64,000 nucleotides of DNA from Pictodentalium vernedei (lineage: Eukaryota; Mollusca; Scaphopoda; Dentaliida; Dentaliidae). The notes beneath the pieces are model-generated. The model was not told the DNA's origin, searched no databases, and worked only from the letters and a program-made list of their open reading frames with translations. The position numbers and the translations under genes are program-made. The stretch covers positions 255,547,597 through 255,611,596 of the forward strand of contig CM062290.1 of NCBI GenBank assembly GCA_031216915.1, written 5' to 3'. Of this stretch, positions 11,264 to 21,912 are shown in pieces. The stretch's first letter is position 1. Each line of letters begins with the position of its first letter.

Positions 11264-12825
11264 TGTCAGGGAACACCTAAGGCCCCGTAAGGCCTGGGCT
11301 GACGTGGGGTTATTTAGTCCCGCTGATGAAGTTGCGGGAAAATTAGACCAACGTGGAGGGTCGGAATCCAAGTGTCGCGAACTCGGCGCAGAGAGCTGAG
11401 TTAGACCGACGCCGTGATTCCTTCTCTGCCAAATTGTCCTGAAATAGGTTCGATTTCCGTTAGGTGTGATTCCTAATCACTTCAGGCTGTATAATGGAAA
11501 GAATGATTTAAAGTAACAACGATTCTTTTATTTACACATAAAAATAAATCCGTTTCAATATTTCAACAATCAACAATTCAATTCTTTTCACAGAAAATGG
11601 GTCACTACGGTTAAATAATTCTAAAAAATCATATAGTCATTCTATAGCCCTGTACTGGCACTATAGTCTACACACTGGAAATGTTACTACCGTGAGCTCG
11701 CCATAAGAGCTTCACAAATCTGAAATGTTATTACTGTGAGCTCGCCATAAGAGCTTCACCCGCTTAGGCTCAAATGTCAACGTCTGCGCGTAACTGTACC
11801 TCTGGTTGTCGGAGGGTTCCGACCAGCAATGTTCGTCATCTATAAACCACCGTACTTCTGATTTGGGTCAGATATTGTCTACTCATACCTTATGTGCCTT
11901 TTGAAAGTCCTCCGTGAAAGTCCTATTGAAATATCCACCGTTCCAGGTTGAATTCACGATTCACAAATGCCCCTTTTTGTGCTAGGGCGAAATTGTCACT
12001 CACACCGATCTCCAGTCGGTATTACGATGCTTCGACAGCAAAATAAACTACTCAGAACGCAATCAGTCTGACGCTTCAAAGGGTTAATACGCACAATACA
12101 ATTAACCTGCACTTCTGACTATTGCAGGACGATACCTGCTACTCGACAATCTAAACTTTAACGTTCCACCTGGGGTGTTCCTCTCACGAACGAATTCGGC
12201 CCCGTAGCCGCCTATCAACGCTATGCTAAATCAATCATGGAATGCCCTCTCTGGCGATTCCAGCCGTTTCAGGGTCCTGTGATCGAAGGTACCCTTATGC
12301 CAGGAAACAGAGTCCGCCTGTCCTGGACTTCACCAACGTGTGTGTGACCCCAAGTGTGTGTCTAATGCTCTGCTCTTCCAGGTATATATATTTTTTACCC
12401 TAAACTGTCAGGTGGACCGACGCTCATCTGTCCACCTGTCAAAACGGTGGGAGATGACGTGTATCGAGGCAGAATCAATACAAGTTATCTCACGCGTGAC
12501 TTTAACGGTGATTTGTTCCTGCCACGCATTGCTATAACTAATGATCGGGTGACGATACGACAGACATTTCTATCGTTTTAAAATCTCGTATCTTGATTGA
12601 CCGTGACGATAAATGAGATTAGACCTTATCTAACATACCGTTTCTCCCCTGGGTCCCTGCGCTAAAGCTGGATATACACCACGTGTGTTTTTTTCTATGT
12701 CCAGCTTTACAGAGAAGTGAAATTCACGTGGGTTTTTCGCCTTGATGCGGAATATATTTTGAACTTACAATATCTTTAAATATGAGGCCCCTTGCCCCTA
12801 TATTTAGGCTGGCTTTGCCCTGACA
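11264..12825 (-). repeat. 3' LTR of the Gypsy-type element
   Basis: 1,562 bp, TG...CA ends with an 8-bp inverted TGTCAGGG/CCCTGACA. It is essentially identical to the other LTR 5,060 bp away. Confidence 0.93.
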
Positions 12826-12838
12826 ACTCCCTTCCCGA
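12826..12838 (-). other. Polypurine tract of the Gypsy-type element
   Basis: On the minus strand the bases just before the 3' LTR read GGGAAGGGAGTT, the expected site for plus-strand priming. Confidence 0.6.
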
Positions 12839-13652
12839 GAGAAACACCCTGTGTATCTCTTAAAGCGCAAGGGGCAAAGCCACGCACGCTCGCCTCTCAC
12901 ACCTTTTTACGATCTACCATCATGTTCAAGACTACAAAACTGTACCCTAGTGGTCGTGGGGGGTCATGACCGGGCTCATGCGTCGGCCATGTCGATTCCC
13001 ACGACACACTCGCTACCACATGTTCCCGTCTTGCGGGTTTACATATGGAGAGTAGCCTTATTCTTAGATTTGCAGCACTCTCTCCCTCTGTAATACTATA
13101 TATTTACACCCAAACATACACATTTTTATACACGTTCGCCCATTTTGCAAACAGTTCACTTGGCACTCACTCCGACGAGTAACACCGTCCGCGCCTTTGC
13201 GTCAGATGGGTTAATTCCAACGGAGTGTAACCTCGCCTCTCATTCCCCTATGACTTGTGAAGGGGCAAACGACCCCTGCATCATGTCGAGCCTCACCCTC
13301 GCCAAGCTCAACCAGGGGATTAAAATTTGTTCCTCACACACTCACACATTCAACACACGGATTTCCCGACCGCGCCTTTGCGACAGACGGAGTTATTGTG
13401 CCCCACACTTACAAAACTCGACACACAGGCTCCCCGTCCACGCACACGCGACAGACAGGGCAGTGTATCTCACATTCGCACTCACAACCAACTCTAGTCG
13501 GCAGTCAGAGCAATAATAATACTAAAAATAAGAAAATTTCTTCCGGGCCTTAACACCGGGTTTACGAAACTCATCACCTCACCCACAAAAATATTTGCGA
13601 CTGGAGCCCCCGTCCCAGACACCAGGCCCACAGCCACCCAACTATTGCTTCT

Positions 13653-15998
13653 TTATAACCACCGACCATTGGTAGGGGCCCGGTTCCCAGTATCCCCTTG
13701 GGTAACCCTTGACACACCCCTACTTCTCGCCCCGCCATTTCTACGGGTATTCCACCAGGGTCCCCATACCCTGTCGTTGTCGCATTCCCAAGAGCTTCCC
13801 TTGGCGCTATATCCCCCAGGCTCACTCGTCCCGGCGATTACCGTCGTTCGAACGACACTGGCCGTCCTTGGCCCTTGTGCCGTCGACCCCCCGGTCCATT
13901 GCGACGACTTCTTGCGCCCATTGGGCGCTGTGCGCCCCCGGCACTCTCTACGTGGTCTCCGCCACCTAGGATGCTTCTCCTTTGATTTGTGGACCCTTTT
14001 CTCGGTCCCCTGGACGCCCACCTTAGCGGTCCCATCCACTTTAACATACTCAACTTGTGTTGACCCGTGCCCTCTCAATTCTGGGGAAGTTTGCCCAGCC
14101 ATTTGCGTGGGTCTGGCCTCCCCTCTCCACACGGGTGACACCGACTTCTTGGGGCGCTCAACTCCCCCACATAAATTTGCTTGAGGGTCTTTCCCCAATG
14201 ATCCCCTTGGGTTCCCTCGCTGTTTGGCGTTTCGCCTGGACCGCCTGCGGCCCCTTCTCCCTAATTGGACAGGAGTCGTCCCTCCTGAAACTTCCCGACA
14301 TTTCGTCGTGTAGGGGCCATCCCCCGGACCATCGGATTGGTTCCCCCTGGGAACCTTCCCTTCCTTACTCGTTGGGCCTTCACTTGGCCCCCTATCCCTG
14401 GACCATAACTCATCAGGGTTTGCCCTCACCCCTGGGATATTACCTATGACCAGGTCATACACAGGTGATTCAATGCACATGGCTTCCACTTCGCCACAAT
14501 AAAATGGGGTATCCACCGTTATCCTCGCGATGGGGAACCTTCTAACGGTCCCATCTATCAAAATACACAAATGGTCACGACCCAACAATTGCTTGTCGTC
14601 AACCAGTTGCCTTCTAACCGCTGCAGAGGAGCACCCAGAATCCCGGAGCAGACGGATCTCCCTTTGTCCCACATACCCTGGGTACACTGGCATATCAACC
14701 TTCTCCTGCGAAGTTGTGAGCCTCTCACACATGCCACTTATTATCGGGACAACCTTCCCGCCTTCCAGCCTTAATTCTCCCTCTTGTATACATTCCCGGA
14801 GGGGACTGTGTTCTGGACCGATAGTTTGACAGAACGCTGCCGTCTGTCTACTGGGCCCTGGATCTACGCGGTCACCTTGCTTCCAACCCCTTGGCGCTGC
14901 GTTCCCGGCCTCCTGCTGAGGTGGTCTAATGTTCCCAGTGGTCCTTACCTGCTTCTGCCAGCAGTCCCTGGCAATATGACCCCGCTTGTTGCAGATAAAA
15001 CAAGTGGTGTCCTTGGGAGCGCTCCCCTTCCGGCTGGTCTGCGACGCAGGAGGATCGGGGTGGTGTTGCCTGACGGGTGCCATTGCCAACCCGTTTGCCC
15101 CACCCCTAGCCGATTTGGGTGCGTTTACACTCCCACCGTGGGCCTCGATGTAGCGTTCTGCCACAGTTGCCATCTCATCATAAGTGGGCGGACCCCTTTC
15201 CTTGATGAACAGGCCCAACTCCTTGGAGCATGTAGTTAAAAACTGCTCCCGGAGAAATAGATCTCGCAGGGCTCCATACGACTCATTCACTTCTGCGAGA
15301 TCAGTCCAGCGGTCAAAGTACCGCCTAGCTCGGGCAAAATACTGAGGCACTGTTTCTCCCTTCTCCTGCTTAATTTCTCGGAACTTGGTCCGGAATCCTT
15401 CTTCAGTGAGCTGGTATCTCCGAAGGATGGCATTCTTCAGCTCACTGTAGTCGTTAAGAAGTGCAGGAGGCATACTGGTATAAGCCTCGAGGGCTTTACC
15501 TGACAACAAAGGGCTCAAGCACATAGCCCATGTGTCTTCTGGCCACATTTGACTGGAGGCAAAACGCTCGAACCTCTCCAAGTACGAGTCCAAGTCATCT
15601 GTGTTTTCATTGAAATGAGCGAGATGGGGGCGTGGGGCATGAATTGCTACCCCTGCACTCCCACCCCCTGAGCGCCGACTTTCATTTTCCACATCGGCCC
15701 TTGCTCTGAGGAGCTCTAATTCTCTCTCGTGCCTCTGTTGTTCGAGCTCCCGTTCTGCCTCCCTTGCCTCCCTTGCTAATTGGGCTTCCCTCTCTCTCGC
15801 CTCATTTGCTAATTGAATCTCTCTCTCTTTCGCCTCTCTTACTGCTTGGGCCTCTCTCTCCCTTGCGTCATTGCGTAAGGCAATCTCCTTGGCCTCACGT
15901 TTCTGCTCATCTTTAACGAACTTCTGAAGTTCAGCTCCCTCAAGGCCCATTTCCTTGCCTAATGATACCAGTTGGGCGAGGGGTGTAACAACATCCAT
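13653..15998 (-). CDS. gag: Gag-protease polyprotein of the Gypsy-type element
   Basis: A single open frame of 781 codons with ATG at 15998. Residues 25-100 are a highly charged Glu/Arg/Ala region likely to form a coiled coil. Residues 120-290 are the capsid; the part from about 202 to 290 (FRTKFREIKQEKGE...LFLREQFLTTC) resembles the SCAN domain, which is known to derive from Gypsy capsids of the Gmr1 type. A CCHC zinc knuckle lies at 333-346 (CFICNKRGHIARDC), and an aspartic protease region has DSG at 453-455 and DLVIGN near 515-520. The remainder is Arg/Gly-rich with no recognised domain. As a fossil or parasite copy it would need polymerase from another element. Confidence 0.85.
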   Translation of the reverse strand: MDVVTPLAQLVSLGKEMGLEGAELQKFVKDEQKREAKEIALRNDAREREAQAVREAKEREIQLANEAREREAQLAREAREAERELEQQRHERELELLRARADVENESRRSGGGSAGVAIHAPRPHLAHFNENTDDLDSYLERFERFASSQMWPEDTWAMCLSPLLSGKALEAYTSMPPALLNDYSELKNAILRRYQLTEEGFRTKFREIKQEKGETVPQYFARARRYFDRWTDLAEVNESYGALRDLFLREQFLTTCSKELGLFIKERGPPTYDEMATVAERYIEAHGGSVNAPKSARGGANGLAMAPVRQHHPDPPASQTSRKGSAPKDTTCFICNKRGHIARDCWQKQVRTTGNIRPPQQEAGNAAPRGWKQGDRVDPGPSRQTAAFCQTIGPEHSPLRECIQEGELRLEGGKVVPIISGMCERLTTSQEKVDMPVYPGYVGQREIRLLRDSGCSSAAVRRQLVDDKQLLGRDHLCILIDGTVRRFPIARITVDTPFYCGEVEAMCIESPVYDLVIGNIPGVRANPDELWSRDRGPSEGPTSKEGKVPRGNQSDGPGDGPYTTKCREVSGGTTPVQLGRRGRRRSRRNAKQRGNPRGSLGKDPQANLCGGVERPKKSVSPVWRGEARPTQMAGQTSPELRGHGSTQVEYVKVDGTAKVGVQGTEKRVHKSKEKHPRWRRPRRECRGRTAPNGRKKSSQWTGGSTAQGPRTASVVRTTVIAGTSEPGGYSAKGSSWECDNDRVWGPWWNTRRNGGARSRGVSRVTQGDTGNRAPTNGRWL

Positions 15999-16301
15999 TT
16001 TGATTTTTTCTTTCTATCTTCAACACTCGTCAGAAAGAATGAAGAAGGAAAAGAAAGAAAGAAAAAAAAAATATGGCAATTGATCCTAATTTACCTCTGT
16101 AATTTAACGTAGTTAAACGCCCCAATACTCTGAAACCTACCGCAGTTATAATGGCTATTAAGTATCCTCTTGGGGACTACTGTATTGCGATATTAAACCC
16201 TTGAACGGCATCAACTGACCGAACGCGTCAAAACCTAAACAGAACCGCCGTTAAAATAAAACAAAATTTCCATATAGCCATTTTTTACCTTTTAGAAATA
16301 T

Positions 16302-16319
16302 CCTGGTAGCGCTCGCCAA
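16302..16319 (-). other. Primer-binding-site-like sequence
   Basis: Four bases inside the 5' LTR the minus strand reads TGGCGAGCGCTACCAGGA. TGG-initial sequences here usually pair with a tRNA 3' end. I could not assign the tRNA; some Arg tRNAs end similarly. Confidence 0.45.
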
Positions 16320-16323
16320 TCAA

Positions 16324-17885
16324 TGTCAGGGAACACCTAAGGCCCCGTAAGGCCTGGGCTGACGTGGGGTTATTTAGTCCCGCTGATGAAGTTGCGGGAA
16401 AATTAGACCAACGTGGAGGGTCGGAATCCAAGTGTCGCGAACTCGGCGCAGAGAGCTGAGTTAGACCGACGCCGTGATTCCTTCTCTGCCAAATTGTCCT
16501 GAAATAGGTTCGATTTCCGTTAGGTGTGATTCCTAATCACTTCAGGCTGTATAATGGAAAGAATGATTTAAAGTAACAACGATTCTTTTATTTACACATA
16601 AAAATAAATCCGTTTCAATATTTCAACAATCAACAATTCAATTCTTTTCACAGAAAATGGGTCACTACGGTTAAATAATTCTAAAAAATCATATAGTCAT
16701 TCTATAGCCCTGTACTGGCACTATAGTCTACACACTGGAAATGTTACTACCGTGAGCTCGCCATAAGAGCTTCACAAATCTGAAATGTTATTACTGTGAG
16801 CTCGCCATAAGAGCTTCACCCGCTTAGGCTCAAATGTCAACGTCTGCGCGTAACTGTACCTCTGGTTGTCGGAGGGTTCCGACCAGCAATGTTCGTCATC
16901 TATAAACCACCGTACTTCTGATTTGGGTCAGATATTGTCTACTCATACCTTATGTGCCTTTTGAAAGTCCTCCGTGAAAGTCCTATTGAAATATCCACCG
17001 TTCCAGGTTGAATTCACGATTCACAAATGCCCCTTTTTGTGCTAGGGCGAAATTGTCACTCACACCGATCTCCAGTCGGTATTACGATGCTTCGACAGCA
17101 AAATAAACTACTCAGAACGCAATCAGTCTGACGCTTCAAAGGGTTAATACGCACAATACAATTAACCTGCACTTCTGACTATTGCAGGACGATACCTGCT
17201 ACTCGACAATCTAAACTTTAACGTTCCACCTGGGGTGTTCCTCTCACGAACGAATTCGGCCCCGTAGCCGCCTATCAACGCTATGCTAAATCAATCATGG
17301 AATGCCCTCTCTGGCGATTCCAGCCGTTTCAGGGTCCTGTGATCGAAGGTACCCTTATGCCAGGAAACAGAGTCCGCCTGTCCTGGACTTCACCAACGTG
17401 TGTGTGACCCCAAGTGTGTGTCTAATGCTCTGCTCTTCCAGGTATATATATTTTTTACCCTAAACTGTCAGGTGGACCGACGCTCATCTGTCCACCTGTC
17501 AAAACGGTGGGAGATGACGTGTATCGAGGCAGAATCAATACAAGTTATCTCACGCGTGACTTTAACGGTGATTTGTTCCTGCCACGCATTGCTATAACTA
17601 ATGATCGGGTGAAGATACGACAGACATTTCTATCGTTTTAAAATCTCGTATCTTGATTGACCGTGACGATAAATGAGATTAGACCTTATCTAACATACCG
17701 TTTCTCCCCTGGGTCCCTGCGCTAAAGCTGGATATACACCACGTGTGTTTTTTTCTATGTCCAGCTTTACAGAGAAGTGAAATTCACGTGGGTTTTTCGC
17801 CTTGATGCGGAATATATTTTGAACTTACAATATCTTTAAATATGAGGCCCCTTGCCCCTATATTTAGGCTGGCTTTGCCCTGACA
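16324..17885 (-). repeat. 5' LTR of the Gypsy-type element
   Basis: 1,562 bp, the partner of 11264-12825. It would hold the element's promoter and polyadenylation signal; I did not locate either with confidence. Confidence 0.93.
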
Positions 17886-18088
17886 CTGCACACAGATGTC
17901 AAACAATCGTAATATCAAGCGGCATTTTTCTCATTCTCATGCAAATGAGAAGTTAATCAAATCAGTCTTCTTTGTCAGCAAAGTGCGCTCTGTCAAACAA
18001 GACTGAATTGGTTAAATTCCTAGCTGCATTATGGGAGAATTTGCAGCTTGGAATTTTGATAGTTTGACTTCAGTGTGCAGCGGGTTAG

Positions 18089-18960
18089 GAACCCCAAATG
18101 ACCTACTGATGATAGCAGGCCTGGCAATCTAGAAAATCAAGGAGTGCAAAATAGTTGCCCTCCTCAGATTGCTTGGGATTGCAATTGCACCTGAAATTTT
18201 AAATGCAAAAACTTATATGATATTTTGGTTATATTCACTTCAAGGTATTAATATTGTGACTGAGAAATAGTACTACATTCAGCTACATAGTGGAAAAATT
18301 GACACACACATCTCATTATTCAAAATGTTGCATTCAATTCTTATGTGACTGTCTTCTACACTCAAAATGTATCGAAATGCGACACAGAATGAGTCATGAA
18401 TTATTGCGAATCAATGCAACATTGACAAATCGTCCCCTGAGTTCCAATGTGTTCTCTGTGATAATATATTTTAAAGGCAGACCCAAACAGCCCTCCTCAA
18501 TTTTGTTCTAAGCGTGCAGTAGGCGTGCAGCACTCCTGCACTCCTAAAGAATTCCAGGCCTGTATGGGCAACATTTTCCATTGGTGGGTTGTCAGGTAGT
18601 CTACAGGTGGAATACTCCTGTACACCCTGCTATGCCTGAGCTCGGATCAGGTTGGTTGACTGTATGTATAGGAGTCTTCCAGGCATTAGGCGTGTCGGGG
18701 GACTTACCCCTTCCCAATCCTGGAATACATTTGGCGAAATTACCTGCATATCAGACAATCAGAGAATTTCTGAGCACACATAACAAATAGAGTTTAATAT
18801 ATTCCCTGGTTTTCTAGGGACCCTGAACGAGAATGAAATTAACCTCAGAACCAGGAAATTTCTCGAGTAATATTAAGCAAAGTTAGGAGAGTTAGAAGAC
18901 GTGTTTATTTTCATGAATTGAAAATGAACATATTTTATTGGCAACAGACTATCTCCAAAC
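18089..18960. other. No gene recognised
   Basis: AT-rich sequence. A stretch near 18432-18452 (CCCTGAGTTCCAATGTGTTC) matches one arm of the hairpin at 19859-19919, so it holds at least half of a foldback repeat. Confidence 0.35.
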
Positions 18961-18961
18961 G

Positions 18962-19205
18962 GAAAAGTTCTTTTACTAAGTGTGAAAATCCAAACTCGAT
19001 TCAATCTGGTCTTCATTTTCAGAGTCACTAGTATTATCACCACTACCTCCTCCAACATCCACACCCTCTTCACTGCCCTCGCCAGACTCCTCTGCTTCTG
19101 GTGACGGCAGTGAAGAGGGGGGGGGGGGGGGAGGTGATGTTGAATGAGGAAGTGAATGGTGACACTTGTGATTCTGAAAATGAAGACGAGTTTGAACTTT
19201 GAAGC
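18962..19205. repeat. Imperfect inverted duplication of an acidic coding-like segment
   Basis: The complement of about 18985-19075 and the direct sequence of 19110-19200 share GGCAGTGAAGAGG and GATTCTGAAAATGAAGAC-type strings. Both encode Ser/Asp/Glu-rich residues. A G run at 19116-19130 has expanded inside the right arm. The acidic strings recall N-termini of some cut-and-paste transposases, but nothing more supports that. Confidence 0.45.
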
Positions 19206-19858
19206 GGGTGAAGATCTTGCTGTTGAAGAGGGGAGTCCTCCTGAACTGACTGTAAGGTACGGTGGTTTGGTGAAAAGGGTTCGTCAGGAATCAGGACTGT
19301 AAAATTTCAGGTGTGGAAGTGTTGATGAAAGCTTACAAAGTACCATTGGGGCAGTTTTTTTAATTCGGAAAACTTCAGTTCAATACACAAACACTGTCAA
19401 ACAGTGCCACGCTTGATTTCCGGTTCCCTGCTGTAGATTTTCCTGGTATCGGGATCAGCTTCCCGAACGGGGAACCCGCCAATTCCCGATCCCGGAATTA
19501 AACAAAAGTAAAAAAAAGCTCATCTACGGTTGAATTGATTCACTCGGATGTTGTCACGGTCCTTCTTCATTTCTGGTGTGTGTGATGTGGGTAGGGGTGA
19601 AGGGGCGAATGCACAATAAAATTAAAATGTATTTATAAAGTCTGTGTCTTTGTGCGTGCGCTAATCTATGCGTGTATGTGTAGATGAGTGGGTGTCGGGT
19701 GGGATTGTGTTTGAGAGTGCCTGGTATTTAGTTTACTCTGATTTGGGTACGCCACATTTAGCACAGGTCCTGGGACCCCAAATAAATTTAAATTAAATTA
19801 TGCTCGCCAAAATAAAGGGTATGCTTGTCAATATGACACTATATGAGTGCCTGATCGT
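19206..19858. other. No gene recognised
   Basis: Non-coding spacer with GT-rich stretches near 19570-19720. No motif recognised. Confidence 0.35.
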
Positions 19859-19919
19859 TCCCTGAGTTCCAATGTGTTCTATGTGCCTACTGGCACATAG
19901 ACCACATTGGAACTCAGGG
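19859..19919. repeat. Hairpin-forming inverted repeat
   Basis: CCCTGAGTTCCAATGTGTTC and its near-exact complement face each other around TGCCTACTGGCA. A G tract follows directly at 19926-19942. It is probably the core of a foldback MITE, with a single-arm relative at 18432. Confidence 0.65.
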
Positions 19920-20156
19920 GGAGGTGGGGGGGGGGGGGGGGGCAATATTGGCTTTATTTAACCTTTTCACCGATGATTTTCTGCAAACATATTTTTTCTT
20001 TAAATAGTTGTCAAACCAAGTCATGGCTGCAGGTGATCAACTCAAGAAAAAACTTAATTTGTTATATGTCCTGCACGTTCCGTGTATCCATCTTTTTATT
20101 CCTATACAAATCGAAGTAACGCGTCGGTAACGCATCCGTAGACATATGCGAAAGGA

Positions 20157-20512
20157 GAGGGGGGGGGGGAGGGGGCGGTGGCTCAGTTGGTGGAGGTGCA
20201 GGCTGCGAGCCGAGAGGTCCTCGGTTCGAATCCCACCTGTGGCAACCGCGTTGTGTCCTTGGGCAAAACACTTCACCCCCAATGCCCACGTGGGGGCACG
20301 GTGGCGTTGTGTACTAAGGTGTACTGCACGTCGATGGTGCACCTGTCTTCAACTAATGCTAACCCTGCTTGTGTGGAGTCAGTATGTTGGGGAGCTGACA
20401 GTTGCTCGCCGTTGCTCGGTGGTTCTCTCCGGGTACTCCGGCTTCCTCCACCCATAAAACTGTCGCGGTCATGATTAGCCATTGTGCAGAAATATGTGAC
20501 CTTAAAGACCAA

Positions 20513-20570
<58 letters not shown>
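20157..20570 (+). repeat. tRNA-headed SINE, copy 1, full length
   Basis: The head holds A-box-like TGGCTCAGTTGG and B-box GGTTCGAATCC, the RNA polymerase III promoter of a tRNA. The body contains TTGTGTCCTTGGGCAAAACACTT, GTACTGCACGTCGATGGTGC and CTCTCCGGGTACTCCGGCTT in separate blocks. The tail is GTGACCTTAAAGACC followed by about 15 AAAT units. A perfect 13-bp target duplication, ATATGCGAAAGGA, lies at 20144-20156 and 20571-20583, so the insertion is recent. A G run sits between the duplication and the head. Confidence 0.9.
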
Positions 20571-20572
<2 letters not shown>

Positions 20573-20583
20573 ATGCGAAAGGA

Positions 20584-21547
20584 AGAAAACGGACCGTTCT
20601 GGTAAACGGATGCGTAAAATCGAAAATTTTCGAGATGGGCAATATACCGAAAAACCTAACTGAACCAATCATTGAATATCGAACTGTCTGTATTTTCAAA
20701 TTTTCCTACATTTACTATTTATAAAGCCTTATTAAAGCTTGTTAGTAGGTGAAGGGTTCATTTTCATGAAACAAGTGACTGACAATTTTTAAGTGCTTTA
20801 ACTCTCAAGGGCCTGGACAATTGTTCTGAATTTCCAATAGACCATGCACAGCTTGTATATGTCCAGTTGCTTAGTAGTGATTTATGGTGAAGCCTTGGCT
20901 GCCTGCCAAGTCTTCACTACAACCCACTGCCCAGGTGATTTGCCTATTGTCAGCGGGGCATGATGACATGATGATATGTTGAGGGAACATGCTCTGAGAT
21001 CTCAATGCCCTGAAATAGGCCTTTTAAAGATTAAGGTGTGTTTGGGAAAAGACACAAAATTACTGTAGATATGATTTGTTTTGGCAAAAGAATGCCAATG
21101 CTGAGTACACATTTGCTGCGGTGCTGTGGTAGACTGATACAAGAACAAGCTATTCTATATTTTCCTGTTGCGAATTCCCCTTTGGTGGTATCAGCAAATT
21201 CCAATACCGCATTTTCTAACAAATGTGAAACCGGCTTCAACCGCTACAAGTGTAGAAAGAGATTGATTCCATAGCGTGGCTACACGTTTCTGGAAAGTAA
21301 AATCCATTATTTCGCCATACATCCAAGACAGAATAATCTGTCACCTCATTCTTGGATGCCGTTTCCCACACAAAACTCCAAACCTTTTGTTTTATAGTAG
21401 AATACTTCTATATAATCCGCCGCAGAGAAAGCATCAAGTCAGTTCGCTAAACCACCAGTATGGGCAGTTTATGAGGCGACCCTAACAGGTACTCTCCAAA
21501 AAAAGTTTTTGTTTTTTTTTCTTATGGACAAACTACAATTTAAAACA
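20584..21547. other. No gene recognised
   Basis: Non-coding sequence between a SINE and a pearl-like element. A 78-codon plus-strand frame at 21038-21274 has no recognised motif. Confidence 0.35.
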
Positions 21548-21863
21548 AGAGGCCCTTAGGAGCCTTAATCGCTCACATGATGAAATTGCTTAAAGGGGGA
21601 TTTAAGGTCACATCCAGCATCTACATGTTAATATAGTTTATCTATTTTAGCTAGGGTATATTGGGTGATTTTTTGCGTTAAATCACTCAAACCCCTTCAA
21701 AACCTATCTTGAAGAGAGAGAAAAACAAATCTCCTAACGCACGCCCTCCCACTCCCTCTCCCCCCCCCCCCCCCCACAAGTTGAAAGTTTTTTTCCTTAT
21801 AAAAGCACCCCCAAAACTCAAATCTTCTTCGCAAGCAAAACAGTATAGTTTGGGTCAATGGAC

Positions 21864-21912
<49 letters not shown>

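Larger units (their letters stand above)
11264..17885 (-). mobile_element. Young Ty3/Gypsy-type LTR element, gag and protease only
   Basis: Two direct repeats of 1,562 bp bound the element, each starting TGTCAGGG and ending CCCTGACA. The 5-bp target duplication CTGCA lies at 11259-11263 and 17886-17890. Reading the LTRs side by side I found one difference (12553 versus 17613), so the insertion is very recent. Genes are on the minus strand, making 16324-17885 the 5' LTR. A primer-site-like TGGCGAGCGCTACCAGG follows the 5' LTR, and a purine tract precedes the 3' LTR. Parts seen are Gag and aspartic protease. No reverse transcriptase, RNase H or integrase is recognised in the 3.5-kb interior, so the copy looks structurally whole but non-autonomous. 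Confidence 0.92.
11258..18088. mobile_element. Older TTAA-type MITE (family C copy) split by the Gypsy element
   Basis: The sequence right of the LTR element (17886-18088) begins CTGCACACAGATGTCAAAC and ends GTGTGCAGCGGGTTAGG, matching family C MITE ends (CCCTCTGCACACTGATGTC). The left terminus, CCTGCA at 11258-11263, lies directly before the left LTR. The interior has the CTTGTTTGAC...GTCAAACAAG-type sequences of family C. The LTR element therefore landed within a few bases of one MITE end. The left boundary is set by analogy with the copy at 53442. Confidence 0.55.

Noticed and set aside
13645-15239. Several plus-strand open frames of 80-180 codons
   Set aside because: They lie antisense to the Gag-protease frame, show no motif, and follow from its GC-rich codons.
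11264-17885. Endogenous retrovirus with envelope
   Set aside because: No envelope-like frame and no polymerase; the Gag and protease are of Gypsy type.
20171-20245. tRNA gene
   Set aside because: A and B boxes are present but the sequence continues into a SINE body, and no clean cloverleaf with anticodon can be drawn. The other tRNA-like heads are rejected for the same reason.
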